Below, one piece after another: positions 32,115 through 39,717 of a stretch of DNA of 64,000 bases. Numbering within the stretch: position 1 is the first letter of the stretch; the number at the start of each line of letters is the position of its first letter. The translations under genes were made by a program, and so were the position numbers. The notes beneath the pieces are model-generated. The model was not told the DNA's origin. It saw only the letters and a program-made list of their open reading frames with translations, and searched no databases. Origin of the DNA: Actinocorallia longicatena (GTDB taxonomy: Bacteria; Actinomycetota; Actinomycetes; Streptosporangiales; Streptosporangiaceae); contig NZ_BAAAUV010000035.1 of NCBI RefSeq assembly GCF_039534125.1, forward strand, positions 1 through 64,000, read 5' to 3'.

Positions 32115-33488
32115 ATGGAGCGCAAGCACGCGGTGGTCATCGGCGGAAGCATCGCCGGGCTGCTCAGCGCACGGGTACTGGCGGATCACTTCGAGCGGGT
32201 CACCCTCCTGGACCGGGACGTCTTCCCTGCGGAGCCGGTATTCCGGGCGGGAGTACCGCAGGGAAGGCACCTGCACGTTCTGTGGACCAGGGGACTGGAG
32301 ATTCTGTCCGGCCTGCTGCCGGGCTTCGTCGACGACCTGCTCGCGGAGGGGGCGGTCGACCTGCGGATCCCGCGCGACTTCCTGTGGCTGACGGCGGAAG
32401 GATGGCGGGAGCGGTTCGACACCGACCGGATGATCACCTTCAGCCGCGGCCTGCTGGAGTGGACGGTCCGGCGGCGCGTGCTGGAGCTGCCGAACGTCAC
32501 GGCGCTGACCGGGATCGAGGCGACCGGCCTTCTGGGCGCCCGGAACGTCACCGGGGTGGCCTTCCGGGCGCGCGGCGGCGCCGTTCCGCCGGGCGGCAAG
32601 GGCGAGCTGCGGGCCGATCTCGTCGTCGACGCCTCGGGACGGGCGTCGAAGGCTCCGGCGTGGCTGGCCGGGCTCGGGCACTCCGGGCTCCGTGAGACGC
32701 GCATCGACCCGCTGCTCGGCTACGCCAGCCGCACCTACGCCATCCCCGACGGGTTCGACCCCGGCTGGAAGGCCCTCTACCTCCAGGCCGACCCGCCGCT
32801 CACGCGCCGGACCGGCGGGCTGTTCCCGCAGGAGGGCGGCCGGTGGATCTGCAGCCTCTCCGGAACCGGGCGGGACTACCCGCCGACGACCGAGGCGGGC
32901 TTCCTGGACTACGCGCGGAACCTGCGCAGCCCCGTGCTCTACGAGGCGATCAAGGACGCGGAGCCGCTCAGCCCGATCACCTCCTTCCGCGACACGTCCA
33001 ACGTCCGCAGGCGCTTCGACCGGATGCGGACGTGGCCCGAGGGATTCGTGGTGACCGGCGACGCCGTCTGCGCGTTCGACCCGATCTACGGCCAGGGGAT
33101 GAGCGTCGCGGCGCTGACCGCGCTCGAACTGGACCGGACGCTGGCCGAGCGCAGGTCGGCGCACTGGTTCCAGAAGCGGGCGCGCTGGTGCGCGGCCGGC
33201 GCCTGGCTGGTGGCGACCGGTGAGGACCGGCGGTACACCGAGACCGAGGGGCCGCCCGTCCGGCTGCACACGAAGGTCATCAACGCCTATGTGAGCAAGG
33301 CCGTCGCGGCGGCCAACGTGGACCCGGCCAGCCAGGCGGCCCTGCTGGACGTCCTCGCGCTGAAGGCCCTGCCGACCTCGCTGTTCCTCCCGGGCACACT
33401 CGCCCGGGTCCTCACCAACACCAGACCCCCCAAAACTTCGCCCGGCGAGTTGTCGACCTCCCACATTTCGGGGGTTACGAAGTCGTAG
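32115..33488 (+). CDS. FAD-dependent oxidoreductase (PHBH/geranylgeranyl-reductase-like hydroxylase)
   Basis: 457 residues. FAD site VVIGGSIAGLLSARVLADHFERVTLLDRD at the N-terminus (GxGxxG is GGSIAG), a middle DLVVDASGRASKAPAWL, and the second FAD motif FVVTGDAVCAFDPIYGQGMSVAALTALEL (GD of class A flavin hydroxylases). The ATG at 32115 has AGAGGGA 4 bases before it, which I prefer to the ATG seven codons upstream. It is divergent from a diiron oxidase-like protein and followed by PlsC. Could be a hydroxylase or halogenase-like enzyme; no halogenase WxWxIP motif is seen. Substrate unknown. Confidence 0.85.
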   Translation: MERKHAVVIGGSIAGLLSARVLADHFERVTLLDRDVFPAEPVFRAGVPQGRHLHVLWTRGLEILSGLLPGFVDDLLAEGAVDLRIPRDFLWLTAEGWRERFDTDRMITFSRGLLEWTVRRRVLELPNVTALTGIEATGLLGARNVTGVAFRARGGAVPPGGKGELRADLVVDASGRASKAPAWLAGLGHSGLRETRIDPLLGYASRTYAIPDGFDPGWKALYLQADPPLTRRTGGLFPQEGGRWICSLSGTGRDYPPTTEAGFLDYARNLRSPVLYEAIKDAEPLSPITSFRDTSNVRRRFDRMRTWPEGFVVTGDAVCAFDPIYGQGMSVAALTALELDRTLAERRSAHWFQKRARWCAAGAWLVATGEDRRYTETEGPPVRLHTKVINAYVSKAVAAANVDPASQAALLDVLALKALPTSLFLPGTLARVLTNTRPPKTSPGELSTSHISGVTKS

Positions 33489-33503
33489 GTTACGGTTCTA
33501 GGC

Positions 33504-34307
33504 ATGAGCGAGATCGTCTACCCGCCGGTGATCCTGGCCGCCAAGGGCATGTTCAAGGCACTGGGCATGCGCTTCCGGATCGAGGGATACGAGAACATTC
33601 CCGCCACCGGCGGGGCGGTGATCTCCAGCAACCACGTGTCGTACCTCGACTTCATCTTCGTCGGCCTGGGCGCGAACCCGGCCAGGCGGCTGGTCCGCTT
33701 CATGGCGAAGAAGGAGGTCTTCGACCACAAGATCTCCGGGCCGCTGATGCGCGGGATGAAGCACATCCCGGTCGACCGCGAGAACGGGGCGTCCTCCTAC
33801 ATCGCGGCGCTCAAGGCGCTCAAAGCCGGGGAGTGCGTGGGCGTCTTCGCCGAGGCGACGATCAGCCAGTCCTTCACCGTCAAGGAGATCAAGTCGGGCG
33901 CCGTCCGGATGGCGATGGCCTCCGGCACGCCGCTGATCCCGGTGGCGGTCTGGGGCGAGCAGCGGATGTGGACCAAGGGCCGGCCTCGCAAGATCCTCCA
34001 GCGTGGGGTCGACATCACGATCCTCATCGGCGAGCCGATGCACGTCACCCGCAAGGACGACGCCACCGAGGTCGCCGAGCGGCTCCGCGCCAAGATGCAG
34101 GAACTGCTCGACAAGGCCCAGCGGGAGTATCCCGTGGACGGCAAGGGCCAGTGGTGGCAGCCGCGGCACCTCGGCGGCACGGCGCCGACCTTCGAGGAGG
34201 CCGAGGCCCTCGACGCCGCCGAGGCCGAGGAGAAGGCCCGCCGCCGCGCGCTGCGCGAGGCGGAGGCCGCCAGGACCGAAGCGGCGACGGACAAACCGGC
34301 CGAATAA
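33504..34307 (+). CDS. 1-acyl-sn-glycerol-3-phosphate acyltransferase family (PlsC)
   Basis: 267 residues. Catalytic NHVSYLD (His44, Asp49), motif II region MKHIPVDRENG, motif III FAEATIS (Glu-Ala-Thr instead of the common Glu-Gly-Thr), and motif IV TPLIPVAVWG. These enzymes acylate lysophosphatidate in phospholipid or triacylglycerol synthesis on the membrane. A charged C-terminal tail (EALDAAEAEEKARRRALREAEAARTEAATDKPAE) is a likely coiled helix. The ATG is 7 bases after TACGGT (33491-33496), so leaderless. With the WS/DGAT gene 5 kb away it may feed storage lipid. Confidence 0.9.
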   Translation: MSEIVYPPVILAAKGMFKALGMRFRIEGYENIPATGGAVISSNHVSYLDFIFVGLGANPARRLVRFMAKKEVFDHKISGPLMRGMKHIPVDRENGASSYIAALKALKAGECVGVFAEATISQSFTVKEIKSGAVRMAMASGTPLIPVAVWGEQRMWTKGRPRKILQRGVDITILIGEPMHVTRKDDATEVAERLRAKMQELLDKAQREYPVDGKGQWWQPRHLGGTAPTFEEAEALDAAEAEEKARRRALREAEAARTEAATDKPAE

Positions 34308-34369
34308 GCAGGCCACTGGACGGCATTGGCCCTGTTTGTCCAGGTCAGCGGCGAGGCAGACTGGTCAGT

Positions 34370-35539
34370 ATGACCGAGCTGCGCCGAGAGACCCGTGCCG
34401 TCCACACGCCCGTCATCGTTCCGTCCGGTAGCCGGCCCCTGGGGATGCCTATCTACCAGGGCCACCTGTTCTCCTTCGACTCGGCCGACGCCATGGCCGA
34501 CGCCTTCGACGGCCCGAACCAGCCGCCGTTCTACTCGCGGCTCGGCAATCCCACGGTCAGGGCGTTCGAGGAGGCCGTCGCCGGGCTCGAGGGCGGGGTC
34601 GGGGCGCTCGCCACGGGCTCCGGCATGGGCGCGATCAACGCGGTCCTGCACGGCCTGCTGCGCACCGGTGACCATGTGATCGCCCAGAGCTGCCTGTACG
34701 GCGGCACGTATGGATCGCTCCAGAGCCTGGCGGCCAAGTGGGGCGTCGAGGTGACCTACGTCTCCGGGCACGACCCGGCCGAGGTGACCGCGGCGCTGCG
34801 GCCGAACACCCGGCTGCTCTACCTGGAGACCATCGCCAACCCGACCACCCGGGTCACCGACGTTCCGGCGCTCGTCGCGGCGGCGGGCCCCGGCGTGAAG
34901 ACCGTCGTGGACAACACCTTCGCCACTCCCCTGCTGTTCCGGCCGCTGGAGCACGGCGCGGACGTGGTGGTCCACTCGGCGACCAAGTACATCTGCGGGC
35001 ACGGGGACGTCGTGGCGGGGGTCGCGGTCTTCGCCGACGAGGCCGTCCACCGGACCGTCTGGAACGAGGCGGTCGAACTCGGCTCGACCCTCGACCCGTT
35101 CGCGGCCTTCCTGCTGCTGCGCGGGCTGACGACGCTGGGCGTCCGGCTGCCGCGCATCTGCGACAACGCCGTCCACCTGGGCAAGAACCTGGCCGCCCAT
35201 CCCGCGGTGGAGCGGGTGAACTACCCCTCCCTGCCCGACCACCCCGACTACGACGTGGCCCAGCGGCTGCTGTCGGGCGGCGGCGGCGTCCTCGCCTTCG
35301 ACCTCAAGGGCGGGCGGGAGGCGGGCCGGCACTTCATCGAGAACGTGAAGCTGCTCACCCTGACCGCCTCGCTCGGCGACGGCAAGACCCTCGCGATGCA
35401 CCCCGCCAGCACCTCCCACCGCATGTACTCGGCGGAGGCGCTGGAGGCCGCGGGCTTCGGCGAGGGCACCGTCCGGCTGGCGGTCGGCCTGGAGCACCCC
35501 GACGACCTGTGGGACGACATCAGCCAGGCGCTGCTGTAG
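34370..35539 (+). CDS. Cystathionine gamma-synthase/lyase family PLP enzyme
   Basis: 389 residues. Schiff-base Lys206 in VVVHSATKYICGHGDVVAG; cofactor-phosphate and Tyr region YSRLGNPT; ATGSGMGAI; and YLETIANPTTRVTDVPALV with VVDNTFATP. This is the gamma-family (MetB/MetC/MdeA/MetY) fold. Members make or split cystathionine, or release methanethiol from methionine. PLP-family subgroup residues that separate lyase from synthase cannot be read safely. The ATG at 34370 follows a CAGACT/TTTGTC pair. A strong bidirectional hairpin ends the gene. No sulfur-pathway partners lie next to it. Confidence 0.9.
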   Translation: MTELRRETRAVHTPVIVPSGSRPLGMPIYQGHLFSFDSADAMADAFDGPNQPPFYSRLGNPTVRAFEEAVAGLEGGVGALATGSGMGAINAVLHGLLRTGDHVIAQSCLYGGTYGSLQSLAAKWGVEVTYVSGHDPAEVTAALRPNTRLLYLETIANPTTRVTDVPALVAAAGPGVKTVVDNTFATPLLFRPLEHGADVVVHSATKYICGHGDVVAGVAVFADEAVHRTVWNEAVELGSTLDPFAAFLLLRGLTTLGVRLPRICDNAVHLGKNLAAHPAVERVNYPSLPDHPDYDVAQRLLSGGGGVLAFDLKGGREAGRHFIENVKLLTLTASLGDGKTLAMHPASTSHRMYSAEALEAAGFGEGTVRLAVGLEHPDDLWDDISQALL

Positions 35540-35544
35540 AACTC

Positions 35545-35596
35545 GTCGGCCCGTGGCGGGCCCGGACTGGATGCCGGGGGTCCGCCACGGGCCGAC
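35545..35596. terminator. Bidirectional hairpin terminator between convergent genes
   Basis: Perfect 15-bp stem, GTCGGCCCGTGGCGG (35545-35559) with its complement (35582-35596), extended inward by three more C-G pairs. It lies between the PLP enzyme gene and the convergent DUF2470 gene, whose stop is 22 bases away. It can serve both strands. Confidence 0.75.
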
Positions 35597-35617
35597 GTCT
35601 TCGCGTCCGCCGGGGCC

Positions 35618-36370
35618 CTACGCGTTGACGGTCGCGAAGAGTTTGCGGTAGGCGCCGCGCAGGCCGTTGAGGTCGCGCGCCGGGGCGTCGAAGGCGAAGC
35701 GCAGGTCGAAGGGCTCGCGGCCGGGGGCCAGGCAGCGGACGTTCAGGCCGAAGCGGTTGAGGGCGACGGCCCGGACGACGTGGTCGGGCTCCAGCTCGCC
35801 GAAGCGGGCCTTGACCAGGGCGGCGAGCTCGGGCCTGTGCGCGTGGTCGAGATGGACGATCGCGCCGGCCTCGAGGGCCACGAACGGGTCGGGACGGGCG
35901 TCGGCGTACTCGTCGGGCTCGACGACCGCGCTGCCCCACACGTCCTCGATCTCGATCTCGGCGACCTCCAGGGCGAGGATCGTCCACTCCTCGACGGCCG
36001 GGATCCGCGCGCCGAGGTCGAGCAGGTCGGGCCGGGGGTGGAGCCGGGAGATCCGGACGGCGGCCTCCCGCCGGCTCTCCGGCGGGACCTCGGTGATCCA
36101 GCCGTGCAGCCAGGCGCGGCCCCGCACCCGGTCGGCGAGCGGGACCGGGGTCAGATCGCTGATGCGGAGCGTCGCGGGCAGGTCGGGCTCGGCCGTGAGG
36201 GCGGCGACGATCGGCGAGGCGGCCGGGACGAGCATCAGCGGGACGCCCTGCTCGTCGGTCACGTGGGCGGCGAGGGTCACTTCGGCCTCGCCCAGGGCGG
36301 CCAGTGATCCACCGGCCACGCCGTAGGCGAGGGTGCGGGCGCGCTCGGCTCCGGAGGGTCCGTGGATCAT
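35618..36370 (-). CDS. DUF2470 (HugZ-like) protein
   Basis: 250 residues. The N-terminal two thirds resemble a pyridoxamine-oxidase/HugZ split barrel (EAEVTLAAHVTDEQGVPLMLVPAASPIVAAL, AWLHGWITEVPPESRREAAVRISRLHP). The end, VHLDHAHRPELAALVKARFGELEPDHVVRAVALNRFGLNVRCL followed by DLRFAFDAPARDLNGLRGAYRKLF, is the DUF2470 module common in haem-degrading or haem-binding proteins. AAAGGAG is 8 bases upstream of the ATG. A near-perfect iron box is 13 bases before the start, so it should be repressed when iron is plentiful. Role in haem-iron use is inferred from family and box. Confidence 0.85.
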   Translation of the reverse strand: MIHGPSGAERARTLAYGVAGGSLAALGEAEVTLAAHVTDEQGVPLMLVPAASPIVAALTAEPDLPATLRISDLTPVPLADRVRGRAWLHGWITEVPPESRREAAVRISRLHPRPDLLDLGARIPAVEEWTILALEVAEIEIEDVWGSAVVEPDEYADARPDPFVALEAGAIVHLDHAHRPELAALVKARFGELEPDHVVRAVALNRFGLNVRCLAPGREPFDLRFAFDAPARDLNGLRGAYRKLFATVNA

Positions 36371-36382
36371 TGCTGTGCTCCT

Positions 36383-36416
36383 TTAGGTTAGGCTAGCCTA
36401 AGTAAGGCTCGCCTAA
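36383..36416. promoter_or_regulatory. Double IdeR/DmdR-type iron box
   Basis: TTAGGTTAGGCTAGCCTAA (36383-36401) matches the 19-bp DtxR/IdeR consensus (TTAGGTTAGSCTAACCTAA) at all but about one position. A second palindrome, TAAGGCTCGCCTAA (36403-36416), follows. Both lie in the 79 bases between the DUF2470 gene and rpsD, so both directions may be iron-repressed. Confidence 0.85.
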
Positions 36417-36449
36417 CCACGACCACCAGGAATCTCGCAAGGAGTGTTC

Positions 36450-37058
36450 ATGAACAACCCCCGGCCGAAAGCGAAGCTCTCGCGCGCACTGGGCATCCCC
36501 CTCACCCCCAAGTGCGTGAAGTACTTCGAGAACCGGCCCTACCCGCCGGGCGTCCACGGCCGGGCGCGCAAGAAGGACTCCGGATACAAGGCCCAGCTGC
36601 TGGAGAAGCAGAAGCTGCGGGCGCAGTACAACATCCGCGAGGCCCAGCTCAGGAACGCCTTCGACAAGGCGCGCAAGATCCAGGGCAAGAGCGGCGAGAA
36701 CCTCGTGATCGACCTCGAACGCCGCCTGGACGCCCTCGTGCTGCGCGCCGGTTTCGCCCGGACGATCTACCAGGCCCGGCAGTTCGTCGTGCACCGCCAC
36801 ATCCTGGTCAACGGCAAGCGCGTGGACCGCCCGTCCTACCGGCTGCGCCCCGGCGACTTCATCCAGGTCGCCGAGCGGAGCAGGAACCTGCCCCCGTTCC
36901 AGGTCGCGGCCGCGGGCGCCCACACCCCGGCGGCCCCCGCCCCCTACCTGGAGGTACAGGGCTCCGCCCTGCTGGCGAAGCTGGAGCGCCTCCCGCTCCG
37001 CTCCGAGATCCCGATCATCTGCGACGAGCAACTCGTCGTCGAGTTCTACTCGAGGTGA
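36450..37058 (+). CDS. rpsD: 30S ribosomal protein S4
   Basis: 202 residues. PRPKAKLSRALGIPLTPKCVKYFENRPYPPGVHGRARKKDSGYKAQLLEKQKLRAQYNIREAQLRNAFDKARK matches the Streptomyces-type S4, and ARTIYQARQFVVHRHILVNGKRVDRPSYRLRPGD is the S4 RNA-binding domain. It ends EIPIICDEQLVVEFYSR. S4 starts 30S assembly on 16S rRNA. It lacks the N-terminal zinc-type Cys set. It stands alone, not beside alaS or rpoA, and lies directly behind a double iron box; this may be a second, iron-responsive copy, but the rest of the genome is unseen. AAGGAG is 5 bases before the ATG. A strong terminator follows. Confidence 0.93.
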   Translation: MNNPRPKAKLSRALGIPLTPKCVKYFENRPYPPGVHGRARKKDSGYKAQLLEKQKLRAQYNIREAQLRNAFDKARKIQGKSGENLVIDLERRLDALVLRAGFARTIYQARQFVVHRHILVNGKRVDRPSYRLRPGDFIQVAERSRNLPPFQVAAAGAHTPAAPAPYLEVQGSALLAKLERLPLRSEIPIICDEQLVVEFYSR

Positions 37059-37073
37059 CCCCACCCTCCCCGC

Positions 37074-37110
37074 GAACGGGCGCCCACGATCTCTTCGTGG
37101 GCGCCCGTTC
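37074..37110 (+). terminator. Hairpin terminator of rpsD
   Basis: Perfect 16-bp stem (37074-37089 with 37095-37110) and a 5-base loop, 15 bases after the rpsD stop. No T-run follows. Confidence 0.85.
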
Positions 37111-37205
37111 CGCATCCCGGGAGAAGTCGGCCCTAGCCAGAAAAATGTGTGTGGAGTACATTCAACCTAGCGATTGCTTGTCAGCCGGGAAGGGCTCTTC
37201 ACACC

Positions 37206-38093
37206 ATGATCGAATTCCAGAAGGTCACGCGGAACATCGGCGCTGAGGTCACGGGTGTCGACCTTCGCAAGCCGCTCGACGAGGAGCAGGTGCACACGAT
37301 CCGGCAGGGGCTGCTGGAGAACTACGTGCTGTTCTTCCGCGACCAGCACATCTCCGACGAGGAGCACCAGGCGTTCGCGCTGAACTTCGGCACGCTCGAC
37401 ATCCCGAAGATGAACACCACCGGCGGGGCCATCCACGTGCTCGACCAGACCGACCCCAAGGGCGAGGGCGGCGACCAGTGGCACAGCGACAACACGTTCA
37501 TGAAGCGGCCGCCGACGGGCTCGCTGCTGCGGGCCGTCATCCTGCCGGAGGTCGGCGGTGACACCAACTGGGCGAACATGCAGCTCGTCTACGAGTCGCT
37601 CGCGCCGTGGCTCCAGCGCCTGTGCGACGAGCTGTACGCCGAGCACGACCTGACCATGTCGATCTCCAAGGCGATCGACAAGGGCCACCGCTTCGACCTG
37701 CGCGACATGCAGGACAAGAACCCGCCGTCGATCCACCCGGTCGTCCGCGTCCACCCCGAGACCGGGCGCAAGGCCCTCTACGTCAACCGCAGCTCGGTCA
37801 CGCGCCTCATCGGCCTGTCCCGCCGCGAGAACGAGGCGATCCTCCCGCTGCTGTTCGACGCCGTCCGCGACCCCCAGTTCCAGGTCCGCCTCAAGTGGCG
37901 CGTCGGCACCCTCGCCTTCTGGGACAACCGCCCCACCCAGCACTACGCCGTCGCCGACTACACCGAGCGCCGCAAGATGCACCGCGTCACCTTCATGGCC
38001 CCCGAGTCCCTCGACTCCGGCGTCCCCACCGGCCCCGGCGGCGTCACCGGCGCCGACGCCCCGGCCGAGGCCGCGGCCGCCCGCTACCTCTAG
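37206..38093 (+). CDS. TauD/TfdA-type Fe(II)/2-oxoglutarate dioxygenase
   Basis: 295 residues. Iron ligands His93 and Asp95 in DQWHSDNTF and His246 in PTQHYAVADY; oxoglutarate Arg at about 256 in ERRKMHRV. The N-terminus FQKVTRNIGAEVTGVDLRKPLDEEQVHTIRQGLLENYVLFFRDQ is typical. TauD removes sulfite from taurine; relatives open herbicides, hydroxylate amino acids or act on sulfate esters, and the substrate here is not evident. The ATG at 37206 follows GAAGGG by 10 bases. Separated from rpsD by a terminator, so it has its own promoter in the AT-richer stretch 37140-37190. It ends with a strong hairpin. Confidence 0.9.
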   Translation: MIEFQKVTRNIGAEVTGVDLRKPLDEEQVHTIRQGLLENYVLFFRDQHISDEEHQAFALNFGTLDIPKMNTTGGAIHVLDQTDPKGEGGDQWHSDNTFMKRPPTGSLLRAVILPEVGGDTNWANMQLVYESLAPWLQRLCDELYAEHDLTMSISKAIDKGHRFDLRDMQDKNPPSIHPVVRVHPETGRKALYVNRSSVTRLIGLSRRENEAILPLLFDAVRDPQFQVRLKWRVGTLAFWDNRPTQHYAVADYTERRKMHRVTFMAPESLDSGVPTGPGGVTGADAPAEAAAARYL

Positions 38094-38100
38094 CATTCCC

Positions 38101-38133
38101 CGTAGGGCCGCCGCCGTCGGCGGCGGCCCTACG
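38101..38133 (+). terminator. Hairpin terminator of the dioxygenase gene
   Basis: Perfect 15-bp stem CGTAGGGCCGCCGCC (38101-38115) with its complement (38119-38133), loop GTC. It starts 7 bases after the TAG stop. Confidence 0.85.
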
Positions 38134-38163
38134 TCTTCGTGTTCGGCCCCCTACGATGGGTAC

Positions 38164-38272
38164 ATGACTGCCATGACGGACAGCCCGACAACGACGGTCC
38201 TCGCCATCGGCTCCTACCGGGAGGGAACATCCCCGAACCGCTCGGCTTCGACCTCGACACCGCCCGGATCTG
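38164..38272 (+). pseudogene. Short gene remnant, possibly of a lactonase/beta-propeller protein
   Basis: TACGAT (38152-38157) lies 6 bases before an ATG, a good leaderless start. The frame opens with MTAMTDSPTTTVLAIGSYREG, similar to the first strand of YbhE-type lactonases, then loses sense. Shifting one base after about 38225 gives PEPLGFDLDTARI and a TGA stop at about 38272, again like a propeller strand. This looks like the 5' end of a gene left after a frameshift and deletion. The unshifted frame runs 57 codons into the MarR gene. Weak evidence: two short peptides. Confidence 0.4.
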
Positions 38273-38290
38273 ACCCGAGCCGCCCGGCGT

Positions 38291-38866
38291 TCAGCCGAGG
38301 CTGGGCAGCTCCGCCCGGCCCACCCGCTCCAGCCTGACAAGAATGTGCTTCAGCGACTCGCGCTGGTCCTCGTCCAGGGCTCCGGCGAACACCCGCCGCA
38401 GGGTCTGGGTGTGGACACGGTTGGCGTGATCGAGGGTGGCGCGCCCCTTGTCGGTGAGCGAGGCCTTCTGCACCCGGCGGTCGGTGTCGGAGGCGTACCG
38501 CGACACGAGCCCGGCCTTCTCCATCCGGTCGATCAGCCGGGTCATCCCGCCGCTGGTCAGGATGGTCTCACCGGCGAGATGGCTCATGGACGTGCAGCCG
38601 CCCTCCAGCCGCCGCAGCACCTCGTACATCGCGTGGGTGATCCCCACGTGCCGCTCGAACTCCTTGCCGACGATCCGCTCCAGCCGCGTGGACGCGCTGA
38701 GCATGAGGCCGTAGTCGCGGATCAGCTGCTCGTCGGGGCCGACCTGCGGCCCGAGCCCGGGGCAGCCCGTCATCGGATCGTCGCCGGAACGGCCGGCCGA
38801 TCCCCCGTTCAGGTCGTACCCGCTCTCCGTGCCCGCCGTATCCGTGTTCACCGCTGCCTCCCGCAT
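38291..38866 (-). CDS. MarR-family transcriptional regulator
   Basis: 191 residues. An unusual Gly/Asp-rich 45-residue N-terminal tail precedes a normal MarR winged helix: LIRDYGLMLSASTRLERIVGKEFERHVGITHAMYEVLRRLEGGCTSMSHLAGETILTSGGMTRLIDRMEKAGLVSRYASDTDRRVQKASLTDKGRATLD. The D-x-R-x wing (SDTDRRV) is intact. Such proteins repress nearby efflux or catabolic genes until a phenolic or oxidant ligand binds. No divergent partner is close. The region before it includes an AT-rich patch (TTGTTTCCCTACATTAA) that may be an operator. Convergent with the remnant at 38164. Confidence 0.88.
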   Translation of the reverse strand: MREAAVNTDTAGTESGYDLNGGSAGRSGDDPMTGCPGLGPQVGPDEQLIRDYGLMLSASTRLERIVGKEFERHVGITHAMYEVLRRLEGGCTSMSHLAGETILTSGGMTRLIDRMEKAGLVSRYASDTDRRVQKASLTDKGRATLDHANRVHTQTLRRVFAGALDEDQRESLKHILVRLERVGRAELPSLG

Positions 38867-38940
38867 CCATCATGTCCAACAGCGGCGGGGGACGACACCT
38901 TCCCGAAGGAGTTGTTTCCCTACATTAAGGCCTTTCCCTT

Positions 38941-39624
38941 CTACGGGCCCGTCGGCAGGCCGTCGCCGGGGGCGTCGTCGCCGAGGCCGGGGACGGCTCC
39001 GCCCGAGTCGCGCTCGGAACCCGCGGCGGCCGTGGAGGCGACCATCCAGATGCCGTCCTTCCGGACCATGCCCAGGGTGAGATGGTTCCGCTCGACCGTC
39101 CGGGAGCCGCCGGGGCCGGTGAAGGTCAGGTCGAAGACCAGGACGACGTCGGCCTTGCCGCCGTCGATCGAGGCGATGTAGACGGCGTCGGTCCTGGACT
39201 CCAGCGACACCTCGGCGTCGGTCAGCTGCCGCTTCAGCCGGTCGGCCTGCGAGGTCCTCAGGTCGGCCAGGGCTTCGCCGGTGAGGAAGGTCAGGACGCG
39301 CGCCTGCGCGGCGTCGACCCCGCCCACGGGATAGGTGCCCAGCGCGTCTCCGTAGCCGGTGACCCGGGCCACCAGCGCCGCCCGGTCGTCGTCGGGTGAG
39401 CCCGCCGACCGCCACTGGAGGAGCGCGAACCCGGCCAGCAGGGCGAGCGCCACGACCGCGGCCGACAACCCGGCCACCAGGCCGCCGCGCGCCCCGGACG
39501 GCCGCTCGGCGGGCGGGCGCGCGCCCGCCTCCTCCGCGCCGATCAGCTCGGCCTTGATCAGCTCCGCTTCCTCGGGATCGGCCCCGGCGCGCAGGACCGG
39601 ATTCTGCTCAGGGGTGGAGCTCAT
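38941..39624 (-). CDS. Single-pass membrane protein, Mce-associated-like
   Basis: 227 residues. A 45-residue acidic cytoplasmic tail, one helix (GGLVAGLSAAVVALALLAGFALLQW), then an outer NTF2-like domain: VARVTGYGDALGTYPVGGVDAAQARVLTFLTGEALADLR through VVLVFDLTFTGPGGSRTVERNHLTLGMVRKDGIWMVA. This layout matches the Mce-associated membrane proteins that stabilise Mce lipid importers, yet no mce genes are in the window. The ATG at 39624 lacks a clear Shine-Dalgarno. Function otherwise unknown. Divergent from the M20D amidohydrolase. Confidence 0.65.
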   Translation of the reverse strand: MSSTPEQNPVLRAGADPEEAELIKAELIGAEEAGARPPAERPSGARGGLVAGLSAAVVALALLAGFALLQWRSAGSPDDDRAALVARVTGYGDALGTYPVGGVDAAQARVLTFLTGEALADLRTSQADRLKRQLTDAEVSLESRTDAVYIASIDGGKADVVLVFDLTFTGPGGSRTVERNHLTLGMVRKDGIWMVASTAAAGSERDSGGAVPGLGDDAPGDGLPTGP

Positions 39625-39717
39625 GCGCCCATCATCACCCAGCGCGACCGAGGGTGTACAGGGCCCCAAAACGCTCAGCCTGTGGTGACCGGTGCGAAGG
39701 TGAGAGAGGATCAGGTG

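Noticed and set aside
36383..36416. Zur box in front of rpsD
   Set aside because: The sequence follows the IdeR/DtxR pattern and lacks the TGAAAATNATTTTCA-type core of Zur sites.
38164..38337. 57-codon ORF as a real small protein
   Set aside because: After about 20 codons it becomes Pro/Ser/Ala-rich nonsense and runs into the MarR gene; a decayed remnant is more likely.
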